Assembly: GCF_900182645.1 (NCBI RefSeq)
Contig: NZ_FXTA01000006.1
Coordinates: 62,001-126,000, forward strand
From: Flavobacterium resistens
GTDB taxonomy: Bacteria; Bacteroidota; Bacteroidia; Flavobacteriales; Flavobacteriaceae
DNA: 64,000 nucleotides
Reading direction: 5' to 3'
Positions 1 through 8,607 of the stretch are shown piece after piece. Every line of letters starts with the position of its first letter. Within the stretch, counting starts at the first letter, position 1. The notes below the pieces were generated by a model. It did not search any database and was not told where the DNA came from. It worked only from the letters and a program-made list of their open reading frames with translations. Position numbers and translations under genes: made by a program.

Positions 1-31
1 TATTTTAGTTAAGTTTAAGTTTGAGCAAATG

Positions 32-73
32 AGCCCGATTTCTTTTTAAAGATTTCGGGCTTGTTTATTTTTT
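32..73 (+). terminator. Rho-independent terminator of a gene left of the window
   Basis: Arms AGCCCGA (32-38) and TCGGGCT (55-61) pair across an A/T-rich loop and are followed by a T-rich run on the plus strand. It would end a plus-strand transcript entering from outside the window. Confidence 0.6.
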
Positions 74-101
74 GTTTCAGGTTTCAGGTTTCAAGTTTCA
101 A
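74..101. repeat. 7-bp tandem repeat, unit GTTTCAG/GTTTCAA
   Basis: Four consecutive 7-base units: GTTTCAG twice, then GTTTCAA twice. The same unit, in the opposite orientation and seven times over, lies at 46277-46329, and a short copy lies near 47322. It is a dispersed simple repeat and does not code for anything I can support. Confidence 0.7.
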
Positions 102-120
102 GTTTAACGTTGACAGTTTA

Positions 121-236
121 ACCGCAAAGCACGCAAGGTTTTTATTATCTGTATGGCTTAATATAAACGCAAAGTTCGCAAAGCTTTGTGTAAAAAAACT
201 TTGCGAACTTTGCGTAATCCTTAGCGTGCTTTGCGG
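121..236. repeat. Nested palindromic repeat of the CGCAAAG family
   Basis: A perfect 17-bp inverted repeat (167-183 with 199-215, arm core CGCAAAGTTCGCAAAG) sits inside a second pair of arms (CCGCAAAGCACGC at 122-134 and its complement at 223-235). The transcript would fold into one long hairpin. Related CGCAAAG/TTTGCG words recur near 19690-19730 and 58530-58550. It resembles an intergenic REP-like element. A 60-codon open frame through it is a by-product of the repeat. Confidence 0.7.
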
Positions 237-287
237 GAAATAAAAACTTAGTATCTCAGAACCTTAGCACCTTAGCATCTTAAAAAA

Positions 288-1205
288 TTATTTATGAAGT
301 TTAACATGGCTTCCAAAAGTATAAACAGCAGCTATAGTTGGTCCATTATAACCCCATTTAAAGAAACCATTTAGTCTTTCTTTTTGAGCATCAACTCTAA
401 TGTTTAAGCCTGTAAATCCTGCTGTTAAACTAAAGTTTTTATAAACGTTATATAATACAGAAAGGTTGTAGCTCAAAATACGGCCATCGATATCATTTAC
501 TTTTAAAGCGAAGTAATTGAAATTAGCATAAAGTCCCACTTTTTTGCCTAATACAAATTCTCCCCAAACACCAATATCTGGTAATGGCGCAGTTACACCG
601 AAATCATCATGAAATTCGACGCCCTGTGTCTGACCTTCTAGTCTCAGACCAACATCTATTAACATTACGTGAGCACCTATTAAGGCACCTATTTCATAAG
701 TTGGTTTTGACACAAACGCGTAGCCATAATATATTCTAATAATTTGATTGTCAAAAAATGCTGAAACACGACCATCAATTGGATAAGTATGATCACCGAA
801 TTCGATATCTTTTTGAAGGGTTTTTGTTGATGTTCTGTCTAAATAATAATATTCAGAACCTAGTCTTGATCTTCTTGAAATGCGCCACTCAAAAGAAGCA
901 GCAAATGATTGGGTGTTTTTTTTAAAACCGAGATCTTTTTCAAAATCGATCATATTTCCAAAATTACCGTTGTTGCTTCCTACTTCTACCTGTGTGTTGT
1001 TTATTGGAAAAAATGCACCGGCTGTAAATTTAAATCGACGTGCGTGCCAAGGCAAATCTTCGGGATCATAATTTTGACCTTCGTCAGATTTTAAAGAGTT
1101 GTTTTGTACGGCGGGTAAAGTTTCGGCTGGAATTTCGGCAGTAGTTTGTGCTTTGGCCAAAAAACAAGAGAAGAAAACTATCATAAAACAAATTAATTTT
1201 TTCAT
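288..1205 (-). CDS. Outer-membrane beta-barrel protein, hypothetical
   Basis: A protein of about 305 residues. The start at 1205 gives a clean signal peptide (MKKLICFMIVFF, cleaved after AKAQ); the longer frame would need TTG at 1256 and adds 17 residues before the signal. The mature part alternates polar and aromatic residues in short strands (for example FKFTAGAFFP, SEYYYLDR, GLYANFNYF, NLSVLYNVY), as in bacterial outer-membrane barrels, and ends in a strand-like AAVYTFG plus a short tail. I see no enzyme motif. Likely place: outer membrane. Substrate and partners are unknown. It is transcribed alone, with repeats downstream and a structured element upstream. Confidence 0.6.
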   Translation of the reverse strand: MKKLICFMIVFFSCFLAKAQTTAEIPAETLPAVQNNSLKSDEGQNYDPEDLPWHARRFKFTAGAFFPINNTQVEVGSNNGNFGNMIDFEKDLGFKKNTQSFAASFEWRISRRSRLGSEYYYLDRTSTKTLQKDIEFGDHTYPIDGRVSAFFDNQIIRIYYGYAFVSKPTYEIGALIGAHVMLIDVGLRLEGQTQGVEFHDDFGVTAPLPDIGVWGEFVLGKKVGLYANFNYFALKVNDIDGRILSYNLSVLYNVYKNFSLTAGFTGLNIRVDAQKERLNGFFKWGYNGPTIAAVYTFGSHVKLHK

Positions 1206-1370
1206 CGGATTTAATTTTAGAGTTTTTGATAAATTTTTAACACTTAAAGTTAACAAAAAAAATCATTCATTTAATTTTTTGCCGTTTATTATTTAGATAA
1301 TTCCGTTGATTATCAGTTTGATAGTGTTTTGAGATTCAAAAATTTATAAAATATCTCTTGAAAACGAGAG

Positions 1371-1487
1371 CCGCGTGAGGGATAGAAGCTGGCTGCCGAA
1401 GCAGCGCGGATAGCCCGACAGCTTTTAAAAAAAGGCCTCAATACGCACAAAGCATATTAAGGCCTTTTTTTAAAAGGTGGCACGCCC
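1371..1487 (+). ncRNA. Structured RNA-like element, possibly Flavo-1 family
   Basis: The element opens GCGTG (1373-1377) and closes CACGC (1481-1485), which pair. Inside are a GGGATAG...GATAGCCC pairing around a small GCTGC/GCAGC hairpin, and a perfect 17-bp stem (1422-1438 with 1460-1476) rich in A and T. The words GAGGGATAGAAGC and GGATAGCCCGAC are ones I associate with a recurrent flavobacterial intergenic element, which I tentatively equate with Rfam Flavo-1. A diverged copy lies at 27951-28020 on the other strand. The naming is from memory; the structure is directly visible. Confidence 0.5.
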
Positions 1488-1502
1488 TTATTGAAGTTAT
1501 GA

Positions 1503-1573
1503 GTTATGAGTTTTGAAATGTAAAATGATGACATATAGTGTGAATTCATAATTCATAATTCAAAACTCATAAC
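1503..1573. repeat. Inverted repeat next to the DUF6526-like gene
   Basis: A 15-bp perfect inverted repeat: GTTATGAGTTTTGAA at 1503-1517 and its complement at 1559-1573, with AATTCAT units in between. It lies just after the stop of the minus-strand gene and may act as its terminator. Confidence 0.55.
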
Positions 1574-1578
1574 TAAAA

Positions 1579-2013
1579 TCAAACCCTGTTATAATCCGCT
1601 TTCCAGTGAATGATTGCTTTTTTGATGGCATCGCCGGTAAGATTGTTTTTTAAGGCATCTTCCAGCAAGGGTAAAAATTCATTGTCTGGTGCAAAACGAA
1701 GTGCGAAAATTTGGTCATCAGTTAATTTGTATTCGAATTCTTCAAGTCTTTTTCCAGTTAAAGTGAAGTAACGATAACGGAGTTCTAAGCGTACGATTCG
1801 GTTTTGTAAAATCAGGGCGTAATGCTGACGAAGCATGAAAGCCAGACAAAAAAGAAATATAAAGCAAACGCTTATAAAGGACCAAATTAACGTGTCGTTT
1901 GTAGTGCAGGCAAAATAAATGCTGCATAGCAAAAAGACAGTTAAAATGGGATAATATACAAAATGATGAGGTGTGTAAAATCGTATGTGGTTGTAATAGG
2001 TTTGAACTTTCAT
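1579..2013 (-). CDS. DUF6526-like small membrane protein
   Basis: A protein of 144 residues from ATG at 2013. Two hydrophobic helices lie at about residues 20-36 and 43-60 (LTVFLLCSIYFAC and SFISVCFIFLFCLAFML), followed by a polar C-terminal half with a helix like RIVRLELRYRYF. This two-helix layout and the RxxRLELRxR pattern match the uncharacterised Bacteroidota family DUF6526 as I remember it. Function unknown. It has its own TAnnTTTG promoter candidate about 30 bases upstream and is probably monocistronic. Confidence 0.6.
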   Translation of the reverse strand: MKVQTYYNHIRFYTPHHFVYYPILTVFLLCSIYFACTTNDTLIWSFISVCFIFLFCLAFMLRQHYALILQNRIVRLELRYRYFTLTGKRLEEFEYKLTDDQIFALRFAPDNEFLPLLEDALKNNLTGDAIKKAIIHWKADYNRV

Positions 2014-2043
2014 AATTGTTGTTTTTGGTATTAATTAAAAAAA

Positions 2044-2051
2044 CAAAGCTA
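2044..2051 (-). promoter_or_regulatory. TAnnTTTG promoter element (TAGCTTTG)
   Basis: The reverse complement reads TAGCTTTG, a full match to the Bacteroidota -7 element, about 30 bases before the ATG at 2013. Confidence 0.45.
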
Positions 2052-2271
2052 CCCTAAAAATTAGAATAGCTTTCTTTCTCAAAATAAACTAACATAACCA
2101 ATGTTTCCTTTATACTTTAAACTTTTTAAAAGTTTGTAATTCTATTTATTTGAAAAAAGCCTTCATTTCTGTCTTAAATCTTTTGCTGCTATGGCTTTAA
2201 TTTCTTGATAGTAAAATTAGTACGTGTGGGATTTTTTTCGTTATACTTTAAGTTTAAATTGTTATATGATT

Positions 2272-2766
2272 TCAACTTTGATTTCGTAAATCGGCAATAA
2301 TTTTCCATTCGGATAATTTTGAATCGAAAGTTTTTCCAGCATTCGCGGGGCTTGTTGATGGAAGTGTGTAAAGTTGGTAAGGATTTTTCAGATGAACGTA
2401 TTTTTTGAAAAAGGCATGCGCTTTCTGGCCATTGAAAAGTATGGTTTTGATATTTGGATGCTGTTTTAAAAAGCTTTCAAAATCGTTGGCAATTTCATTT
2501 TTAATAGCAGTATCCAAACTTCCTATTCGTTCACAATATTGTAAAACATCCCAAACTGCAATTTTATTTTTTTTAAGTATTTCTTTTCGGACTTCATAAT
2601 CAGTGGAGGAATCTTCATTGAGAATTATGAAAATGAATTTCCAGAAATTATTCTGCTTATGTCCGTAATATTGATTTAGTTCTAATGATTTTGTACCGGG
2701 CATTGTTCCGAGAATCAGAATTTCAGAGTCGTTTGATGCGATTGGAGCGAACGAATAGCTTTTCAT
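2272..2766 (-). CDS. Hypoxanthine/uracil-DNA glycosylase family protein
   Basis: A protein of 164 residues, the normal size for single-domain members of the uracil-DNA glycosylase superfamily. The first active-site motif GTMPG is at 20-24, followed by LNQYYGHKQNNFWKF, which typifies the DNA-deoxyinosine (hypoxanthine) glycosylase branch. The second conserved block LPSTSPANA is at 135-143. The enzyme should remove deaminated bases (hypoxanthine from deaminated adenine, possibly uracil) to start base-excision repair in the cytoplasm. It stands alone, facing away from the next gene. The family is clear; substrate choice within it is inferred. Confidence 0.8.
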   Translation of the reverse strand: MKSYSFAPIASNDSEILILGTMPGTKSLELNQYYGHKQNNFWKFIFIILNEDSSTDYEVRKEILKKNKIAVWDVLQYCERIGSLDTAIKNEIANDFESFLKQHPNIKTILFNGQKAHAFFKKYVHLKNPYQLYTLPSTSPANAGKTFDSKLSEWKIIADLRNQS

Positions 2767-2959
2767 TTTTTTTGAATTAAGAAAATTTCTGTTTGAGTTA
2801 AATTTTTAATTCCGAAGTAATTATAAAACAAAACGCCAAAATTATATAACATTTTTGATGAATGCTTGACCGAACTTTGGAATATTGATTTATAAAACAA
2901 AAGAATTTGTTTTTTGCCTGAAATATGAAATAAAAATACCAAATCTAAATATAAGCAAA

Positions 2960-3967
2960 ATGAAAATAGTTACCATACATACAGAGCAAATCCAAACTGT
3001 GTTTGAGGAATTAAACAGTAATCTTGACGGAACCATAACTTTTGATTTCGATGAATATGCTTTAGAAATCAACAATAGTTTTGCTAAAGGAACTATAACT
3101 GGAGCTTCTTTCAATGATAATATTTCATATGTTCAATTTGATATGACGTTTTCGATGGCTGTTCGAATGGATTTTTTGAATGTGATATCAACGCCTGTTT
3201 ATTTTGCTTATTGCTCAAAAGGAGGTTTGTCGCACAGTTTTGGAATTAATGGCGAAGAACGTAAGTTTCAGACTTTTCAAACTGCTATTTTGGCTTCAAA
3301 TCAAAATCAGGATAATGTTTTGTTTTTTGAAAAAGATGTGAACACGAAACTGACTCTGATTATTGTAGGAACTGAGACAGAATCTCACTTAATGCCTTCT
3401 TTAAACCAAAAAGTAAAAGAAACTTTTTTTGAAAATAATGCACTTCAGAACTTTTTTTATATGGGTTCATACAATTTAAAAATTGCTGAAAAAATCGAAC
3501 AACTAAATGCCGTAACTCAAACCGGTATAGTTAGAAATTTGCTGAAAGAAGGAATTCTGAAAATCATTCTGGCAATGGAAATCCAACAACATAGCGACGA
3601 TTTAAATGCTTTTCCGAAAGATGCAAATTGTCTGACATTAAAAGAAATGGAAGAAATAAAAGAGCTTTCAGAATTTATTAAATTAAGTCCGGAAGAACCA
3701 TTTACTATAAAATCGCTGAGTAAAAAATCGGGTTTGTCGCCAAATAAACTTCAGGAAGGATTTAAAATGATTCACGACAGAACGGTCAATGATTACATAA
3801 CACACATGAGGGTTTTGAAAGCCGAAATTTTAATGCGTACATCCGATTTAAATATTTCTGAAATCGTATACTGCATTGGTTTTACGAGCAGAAGTTATTT
3901 CTCTAAAATTTTCAAACAAAAATTCAATTGCAGTCCGAAAGAGTATAAGTTTAATTTAAGTTGCTAA
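2960..3967 (+). CDS. AraC-family transcriptional regulator
   Basis: A protein of 335 residues from ATG at 2960 (MKIVTIHTEQ); an earlier in-frame ATG at 2885 would add 25 basic residues with no family support. The last 100 residues hold the paired helix-turn-helix of AraC/XylS proteins: IKSLSKKSGLSPNKLQEGFK for the first and ISEIVYCIGFTSRSYFSKIF for the second, ending in the usual SPKEYK. The N-terminal 230 residues are a sensor part with no family I can name. Target genes are unknown. It converges with the oxidoreductase gene and shares a terminator with it. Confidence 0.8.
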   Translation: MKIVTIHTEQIQTVFEELNSNLDGTITFDFDEYALEINNSFAKGTITGASFNDNISYVQFDMTFSMAVRMDFLNVISTPVYFAYCSKGGLSHSFGINGEERKFQTFQTAILASNQNQDNVLFFEKDVNTKLTLIIVGTETESHLMPSLNQKVKETFFENNALQNFFYMGSYNLKIAEKIEQLNAVTQTGIVRNLLKEGILKIILAMEIQQHSDDLNAFPKDANCLTLKEMEEIKELSEFIKLSPEEPFTIKSLSKKSGLSPNKLQEGFKMIHDRTVNDYITHMRVLKAEILMRTSDLNISEIVYCIGFTSRSYFSKIFKQKFNCSPKEYKFNLSC

Positions 3968-4027
3968 GGTACTAAGCTATATTGAAGCGAAACTTAGAAT
4001 CTTAGCAACTTAGTACCTTAGTACCTT
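3964..4027. terminator. Bidirectional terminator built from CTTAG repeats
   Basis: CTAAGGTACTAAG (3964-3976) is the exact complement of CTTAGTACCTTAG (4009-4021), and a T run follows on the plus strand. It lies between convergent stop codons. The same CTTAG-type words occur at 246-283. Confidence 0.6.
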
Positions 4028-4032
4028 TTTTC

Positions 4033-5232
4033 TCAACGCCCAAAGCGGTAATATTCTAAATCCATATTGCTTTTATTATTTATCGAATCTAAAATTGAAT
4101 TCATTCCGATGATGCTGAATGTGATTCCGTTTCCGCCAAAGCCTAAAACATAATGCTCATTTTTTTTAGGATCTGGTTTTCCAAAATAAGGTAAACCGTC
4201 TTTTGTTTCGCCGAATGTTCCCGCCCAGGAATAATCTAGCTTAAAATTAATATTTGGAAATTTTCTTTTGAAGGAACGCATTAAAAACTGTTCTTTTTTC
4301 GGAATTAATTTATCACGTTTTTTAGCGTCTACGAAATCTTCATCGCCACCGCCTATAATCAATCTGTTGTCTGTGGTGGCTCTAAAATACAAATAAGGAT
4401 TTGAAGTATCCCATAAAATTGAGTTTTTGAAGACTGCAGGCAAATCAGGTAAACTTTCAGATGCGATGACATAAGTACTTTTTAAATCGACCACTTTTTC
4501 TTTTAGGGTTTCAGTGCTTTCATAACCAGAACAATGTATTATGTGCTCTGCCGTAATAAGGTTTCCGTTTTCTGTTTTAGCAATAGATTTGCCACCGTGA
4601 TTACTTATCGATTCAATATTTGTGCGGTCAAAAATTTCCATTCCTTTATCGCGGCAATAGATAAGTAAATCTTGCGCCAAATGATAAGGATCTACAACAG
4701 CAGCTGTTTTCGATTCTATACCAGCAATTGCTTTTAATCCCATTGTTTCTAATTCGGCTTTTCCAAGCCAGTTGACATCAAATCCGTGTTGTTTTCTAAC
4801 CTTGAATTCATTTTTTAGAAAAGAAATATCTTTTTTAAGCGTACAGAAATAAATACTTTTTTTGAACTCAAATCCGCAGTCGCTTTGTATGGTGTCAATA
4901 ATAGTACGCAAATCAAAAATCGCTTTTTTTCCATTTCTGTAACTGTTTATAGCACAGTCAGCGCCGCGCATTTTGATGAGTTCGTGCAACGAAACATCAA
5001 TTTCATACTGAAGCAATGCGGTGCTCGCGGCGGTGCTGCCGTTGCAAATATCGCGTCGGTCCACGAGAACAACCTTTTTTCCGTCATTAATTAATTTATA
5101 AGCAATTAATGCACCTGTAATTCCTCCGCCAATAATCAGAATCGGGGTTTCGATATCTGAATTTAAGGAGGGATAACTTGCCTTCATTTCGTTTTTTAAT
5201 GGCCAGAAAGTTTCGGTTGAGCGTAGTTTCAT
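4033..5232 (-). CDS. FAD-dependent oxidoreductase, DAO superfamily
   Basis: A protein of 399 residues. The dinucleotide-binding motif GGGITG is at 35-40 (ILIIGGGITGALIAY), followed by the acidic end of the second strand (VVLVDRRD), as in the D-amino-acid oxidase/glycine oxidase superfamily. The C-terminal FAD closure is also there (WAGTFGETKDGLPYFG, then LGFGGNGITFS). Such enzymes oxidise an amine or amino acid with oxygen or a quinone as acceptor; this sequence does not reveal the substrate, and a role like gamma-glutamylputrescine oxidase is only one option. Its ATG overlaps the stop of the iron-permease-like gene by 4 bases, so the two are translationally coupled at the end of the lipid-transport operon. 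Confidence 0.75.
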   Translation of the reverse strand: MKLRSTETFWPLKNEMKASYPSLNSDIETPILIIGGGITGALIAYKLINDGKKVVLVDRRDICNGSTAASTALLQYEIDVSLHELIKMRGADCAINSYRNGKKAIFDLRTIIDTIQSDCGFEFKKSIYFCTLKKDISFLKNEFKVRKQHGFDVNWLGKAELETMGLKAIAGIESKTAAVVDPYHLAQDLLIYCRDKGMEIFDRTNIESISNHGGKSIAKTENGNLITAEHIIHCSGYESTETLKEKVVDLKSTYVIASESLPDLPAVFKNSILWDTSNPYLYFRATTDNRLIIGGGDEDFVDAKKRDKLIPKKEQFLMRSFKRKFPNINFKLDYSWAGTFGETKDGLPYFGKPDPKKNEHYVLGFGGNGITFSIIGMNSILDSINNKSNMDLEYYRFGR

Positions 5233-5768
5233 TTTTTAGCGGTTTTTGAGGTAGTTGTCGAATTTGGTTTTTTTGCTGTTTTGCTTTTAGGCTTATTCGG
5301 AATTTTATTTTCGGTTCTATTTTTATTTTTTCGCGAATGTTGCTCTTGTGCTTCAGCAATAGAATGCGATGTTCTTATGGTTTCGTCTTTTTTAGCCAGC
5401 TCACTTAACCTGCGATAATATTTTTGAACGATTTCCATTTCTTCTTCAGTCATGCTTTCAATATCAACCAAGCTGTTGCTGGAAAATTCGCTTGATGCAA
5501 CCAATTCATTAAGTTTTAGCTGAATCGCCAGTGAATCTTTGTTTTGCGCTTTCTGAATTAGAAAAACCATCAAAAAAGTGATGATGGTGGTTCCGGTATT
5601 AATAACCAATTGCCAGGTTTCAGAATAGTCGAAAAATGGCCCGGAAACTGCCCAGACTACAACAATTAAAAAAGCGATAATAAAGGCCGGAGTGCTTCCG
5701 GTGGCTTTGCAGACTGCACTTGAAAATTTTTCGAATGCGCTGTTTTTATTTTGAGTTTTTGTTTTCAT
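5229..5768 (-). CDS. Low-affinity iron permease family protein
   Basis: About 179 residues from the ATG at 5768 (MKTKTQNKNSAFEKF); ATG 5780 is an alternative 4 codons earlier. Two membrane helices (FIIAFLIVVVWAVSG and INTGTTIITFLMVFLIQ) are followed by the family hallmark AQNKDSLAIQLKLNEL. The C-terminus is a long Lys/Thr/Asn-rich tail that looks disordered. Proteins of this family were first named for a fungal iron permease; in bacteria the function is not settled. It overlaps the AsmA-like gene upstream (its frame begins before that stop) and the oxidoreductase downstream, which argues for one transcript. Confidence 0.75.
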   Translation of the reverse strand: MKTKTQNKNSAFEKFSSAVCKATGSTPAFIIAFLIVVVWAVSGPFFDYSETWQLVINTGTTIITFLMVFLIQKAQNKDSLAIQLKLNELVASSEFSSNSLVDIESMTEEEMEIVQKYYRRLSELAKKDETIRTSHSIAEAQEQHSRKNKNRTENKIPNKPKSKTAKKPNSTTTSKTAKK

Positions 5769-8595
5769 TTGATTTTGCATTTTTGGGTTTGCTTACTTTT
5801 TCTTCCCGAATTACTTTGTTGTGTTTTTCATCATAAACAGCTTCATCTATTTTTTGTCCTGTTTTGCTGAAAATCTTAATTTTTGGATCTTCATGTGTTC
5901 CAGTGATGACAATTGGAAATCCGATTATCCCAAATGGCGGAAGTCCCAAACGCATTCTTAAATCCAATAAACCATCAAAACTCGTAGTACCTTTAATCGT
6001 TGGTCTAAAACTGGCAACGGAAAAAGTAAATGGCTCAACATGAATCAAGTTATTATCAATACTCGAATTAATTTCGATTCCTTTCATATCTGGATTATCC
6101 AAACCTTTTTGGCCCGTTTTTGAACTGATTCCGTCAAATAATTTTAAGCCTTTTACCTGAACATCACTTAAGTTTATGGTTCCGCCACCTTCGAGGGATT
6201 CATAAATTGGTCCCATATTTCCGTTTAAATCGCCTTTGACTTTATAATCAACAGAAATAATTCCCTGCGCTTTTTCGGCAACAGTTACCATGTCATGAAA
6301 CATCGGAATTTCTTTGTATGCACGCTGAACGCTAAAATCTTTGGCTGTAAAATGTGCATCAAAATGGGCTGAAGTTGGCGATTCATCTTTATAAGAAGCA
6401 TCAATTCCAAGAATACAATCGATAATGCTAAAAGTGGCTTTTTCTAAATAAAAACCTTCTTTTGCGATACCCACTTTTCCTGAAAGTTTGTTTAAAATCA
6501 ATCCGTTGTATTCGACTTTATCGGCATTGGCGTTAAGCGAAACATTCAGATTTTTAGGAACAATTACAACACCGCTCATTTTCGGATGGTCTTCTTTGGC
6601 ATAATCCACTTCAATATTTCGGTCTTTATTTTCGCCTTTTTCAAGTGCCATAAATTCATCAACATTGATCAGTTTTGATTTCATGTTGAAATTTCCGCTC
6701 AAAGTTCCGTGTGATTCAAGGAAATAGTTGATGGTGTTTAAAAGATATCCGTTAATGTCAAAATCTGATTTTCCATATGAAGCATAGAATTTCTCAAACC
6801 ACATTTTTTCATTTTGAAAGCGGAAATTTCCTTGTTTGATGAAGAAAGCTTTCGGAAAAAGTTCTGATGTTGCTTTAATGTTTTTTAGTAGAAGAGTTCC
6901 TCGATTATCCAACTTATGATATTGTCCGGTTGTCGCATAACTTTGTTTTCCTTTAAGCGAAAGATCAGCTTTTGCATAACCAGTAATGTCAATTCCTTTT
7001 TGAGAAAAAACCTGATAAATTCGGCCAACATTCAGCTCTCCTTTAATTTTTGCATTATAAGCCAAATCACTAAAATCAGAAAGTGTTGCGTTTACATACA
7101 TCGGATTTCCCTCAAAAACAAAGGATGCCGGTGCAACTGCCACGATTAAATCCTGATATGTTCCCGCTTTATTGAGCACATTGGCCACAAAAGTGATATC
7201 GGTAATTGGGTTAGGATAGGAGTTGGTTTTGAGCCAGCCGTTATGTAGTGCGATGCCGCCAATGGTTTTTGGAAATAGTTTTTTTGAAGTGCTAAAAAGA
7301 CCTTTAGCCTGAATATTCGTTTTTAAAATTCCTTTTAATTCAAGAGAATTCAGACCCAGTGCTGCGTCAACAACAGCGAGATCTAATGCGCCTTTTACGC
7401 TTGCATCAATCATCATTTCGTTAAAACCTTTACTGCGCAGATAAGCATTGAAATAGTCTTTTTCGCCTACTTTAAATTTAAAAGTTCGAAGATTGACCAA
7501 TAATTGCTCCATGTCTAATTCAGGTAAAATCGCATTCAGATCCATTTGAAAATCAGTCAACGGAACTGGGGCATTTTTATAATTTACAGCGCCATTATCG
7601 ATTTTTAAATTGAAAGCTAAATTTGGTTTTTGTTTTTTGGCGACATTGTAATTTCCTTTAAAAGTGAAAAGCAAATCGCTTCGACCGGAAACTTCAGTTT
7701 TTTCCAGCCAGGTCAAATATTCCGGAGGCATTACAGATAATAAATCTTTTACAGTTGTATTTTCTGAAGCGGCTTTGATGTTGATTTTATAGCCATCTTT
7801 TAAAATCGTAAAAAGCCCTGTAAATTTTAAGGGCAGTTTATTGATATGAAGTTCATTTTTTTGAAGAATAAACGAAAGAGCGTGCGTATTGATTCGGGTT
7901 ATTAAATTGGCACTGACATTTTTTCTTCGTAAATAACCTGTCCGATCATAAAAGAAATCGAGATTGTCAATTTTTGCATTTGTATTTAAATCAAATATAT
8001 CTTCGCTCAGATTTCCTTTTCCGATGTAATTAAAGCCTTTCGCATCAACCAAAATCTTCGCCGAACGATCATTGTATTTTACATGACAATTTTTAAGATC
8101 AATTCTTTCTAACCGAATTGCAGTTCCTTCTTCAGGTGCATTTGGATCATTTTTTTCATCTTTTCGATCTTCTGGCGCGATATAAATATTGTAATTAGCT
8201 TGTCCCTTTTGGTTGACCATTATATTGATTAAAGCATCAGAAACGTACAATTTGTTGATTTTAACTTCATTGTCAAAAATCAATCTTTTCAAGTTTATTC
8301 CAAATGCAACTTGTTCGGCTTTCAGTAAAGTATCATTGCTGAAAGGCGCAGATCCTGTCATCGACAAATCATCTAATGAAACTGTCAGCGACGGAAAATG
8401 AGTAAAAAAGGAGAGTTTAGATTTCGAAAAATCCAATTTGGTATCTAAACGTTCATTGGCAATTTTTTTAACTTCAGAGGCAACTTTTCCGGGGAATAAA
8501 AGCGGAATCAAAAACAACAATAACAAAACTCCTGCTATCGTTATTCCTGTCCATTTTAAAATTTTAAGGCTTATATTTTTATACGAAGTTTTCAT
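5746..8595 (-). CDS. AsmA-like envelope protein
   Basis: A protein of 949 residues. One N-terminal membrane helix (about 14-34, WTGITIAGVLLLLFLIPLLF) is followed by the AsmA signature region (RLDTKLDFSKSKLSFFTHFP, LSVSLDDLS-type) and a long series of beta-rich repeats, ending in the AsmA C-terminal pattern GGGTINLSDVQVKGLKLFD and a domain like LDLRMRLGLPPFGIIGFPI. AsmA proteins belong to the repeating beta-groove (TamB/YhdP) class linked to phospholipid movement between membranes. Lying 12 bases after mlaD, it may extend the Mla pathway. The C-terminal tail is Lys/Glu/Asn-rich. Confidence 0.85.
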   Translation of the reverse strand: MKTSYKNISLKILKWTGITIAGVLLLLFLIPLLFPGKVASEVKKIANERLDTKLDFSKSKLSFFTHFPSLTVSLDDLSMTGSAPFSNDTLLKAEQVAFGINLKRLIFDNEVKINKLYVSDALINIMVNQKGQANYNIYIAPEDRKDEKNDPNAPEEGTAIRLERIDLKNCHVKYNDRSAKILVDAKGFNYIGKGNLSEDIFDLNTNAKIDNLDFFYDRTGYLRRKNVSANLITRINTHALSFILQKNELHINKLPLKFTGLFTILKDGYKINIKAASENTTVKDLLSVMPPEYLTWLEKTEVSGRSDLLFTFKGNYNVAKKQKPNLAFNLKIDNGAVNYKNAPVPLTDFQMDLNAILPELDMEQLLVNLRTFKFKVGEKDYFNAYLRSKGFNEMMIDASVKGALDLAVVDAALGLNSLELKGILKTNIQAKGLFSTSKKLFPKTIGGIALHNGWLKTNSYPNPITDITFVANVLNKAGTYQDLIVAVAPASFVFEGNPMYVNATLSDFSDLAYNAKIKGELNVGRIYQVFSQKGIDITGYAKADLSLKGKQSYATTGQYHKLDNRGTLLLKNIKATSELFPKAFFIKQGNFRFQNEKMWFEKFYASYGKSDFDINGYLLNTINYFLESHGTLSGNFNMKSKLINVDEFMALEKGENKDRNIEVDYAKEDHPKMSGVVIVPKNLNVSLNANADKVEYNGLILNKLSGKVGIAKEGFYLEKATFSIIDCILGIDASYKDESPTSAHFDAHFTAKDFSVQRAYKEIPMFHDMVTVAEKAQGIISVDYKVKGDLNGNMGPIYESLEGGGTINLSDVQVKGLKLFDGISSKTGQKGLDNPDMKGIEINSSIDNNLIHVEPFTFSVASFRPTIKGTTSFDGLLDLRMRLGLPPFGIIGFPIVITGTHEDPKIKIFSKTGQKIDEAVYDEKHNKVIREEKVSKPKNAKSNENKNSK

Positions 8596-8607
8596 GGCGT
8601 AGAAATT

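Noticed and set aside
61..243. A 60-residue frame near the left end
   Set aside because: It runs through tandem and palindromic repeats; not supported as a gene.
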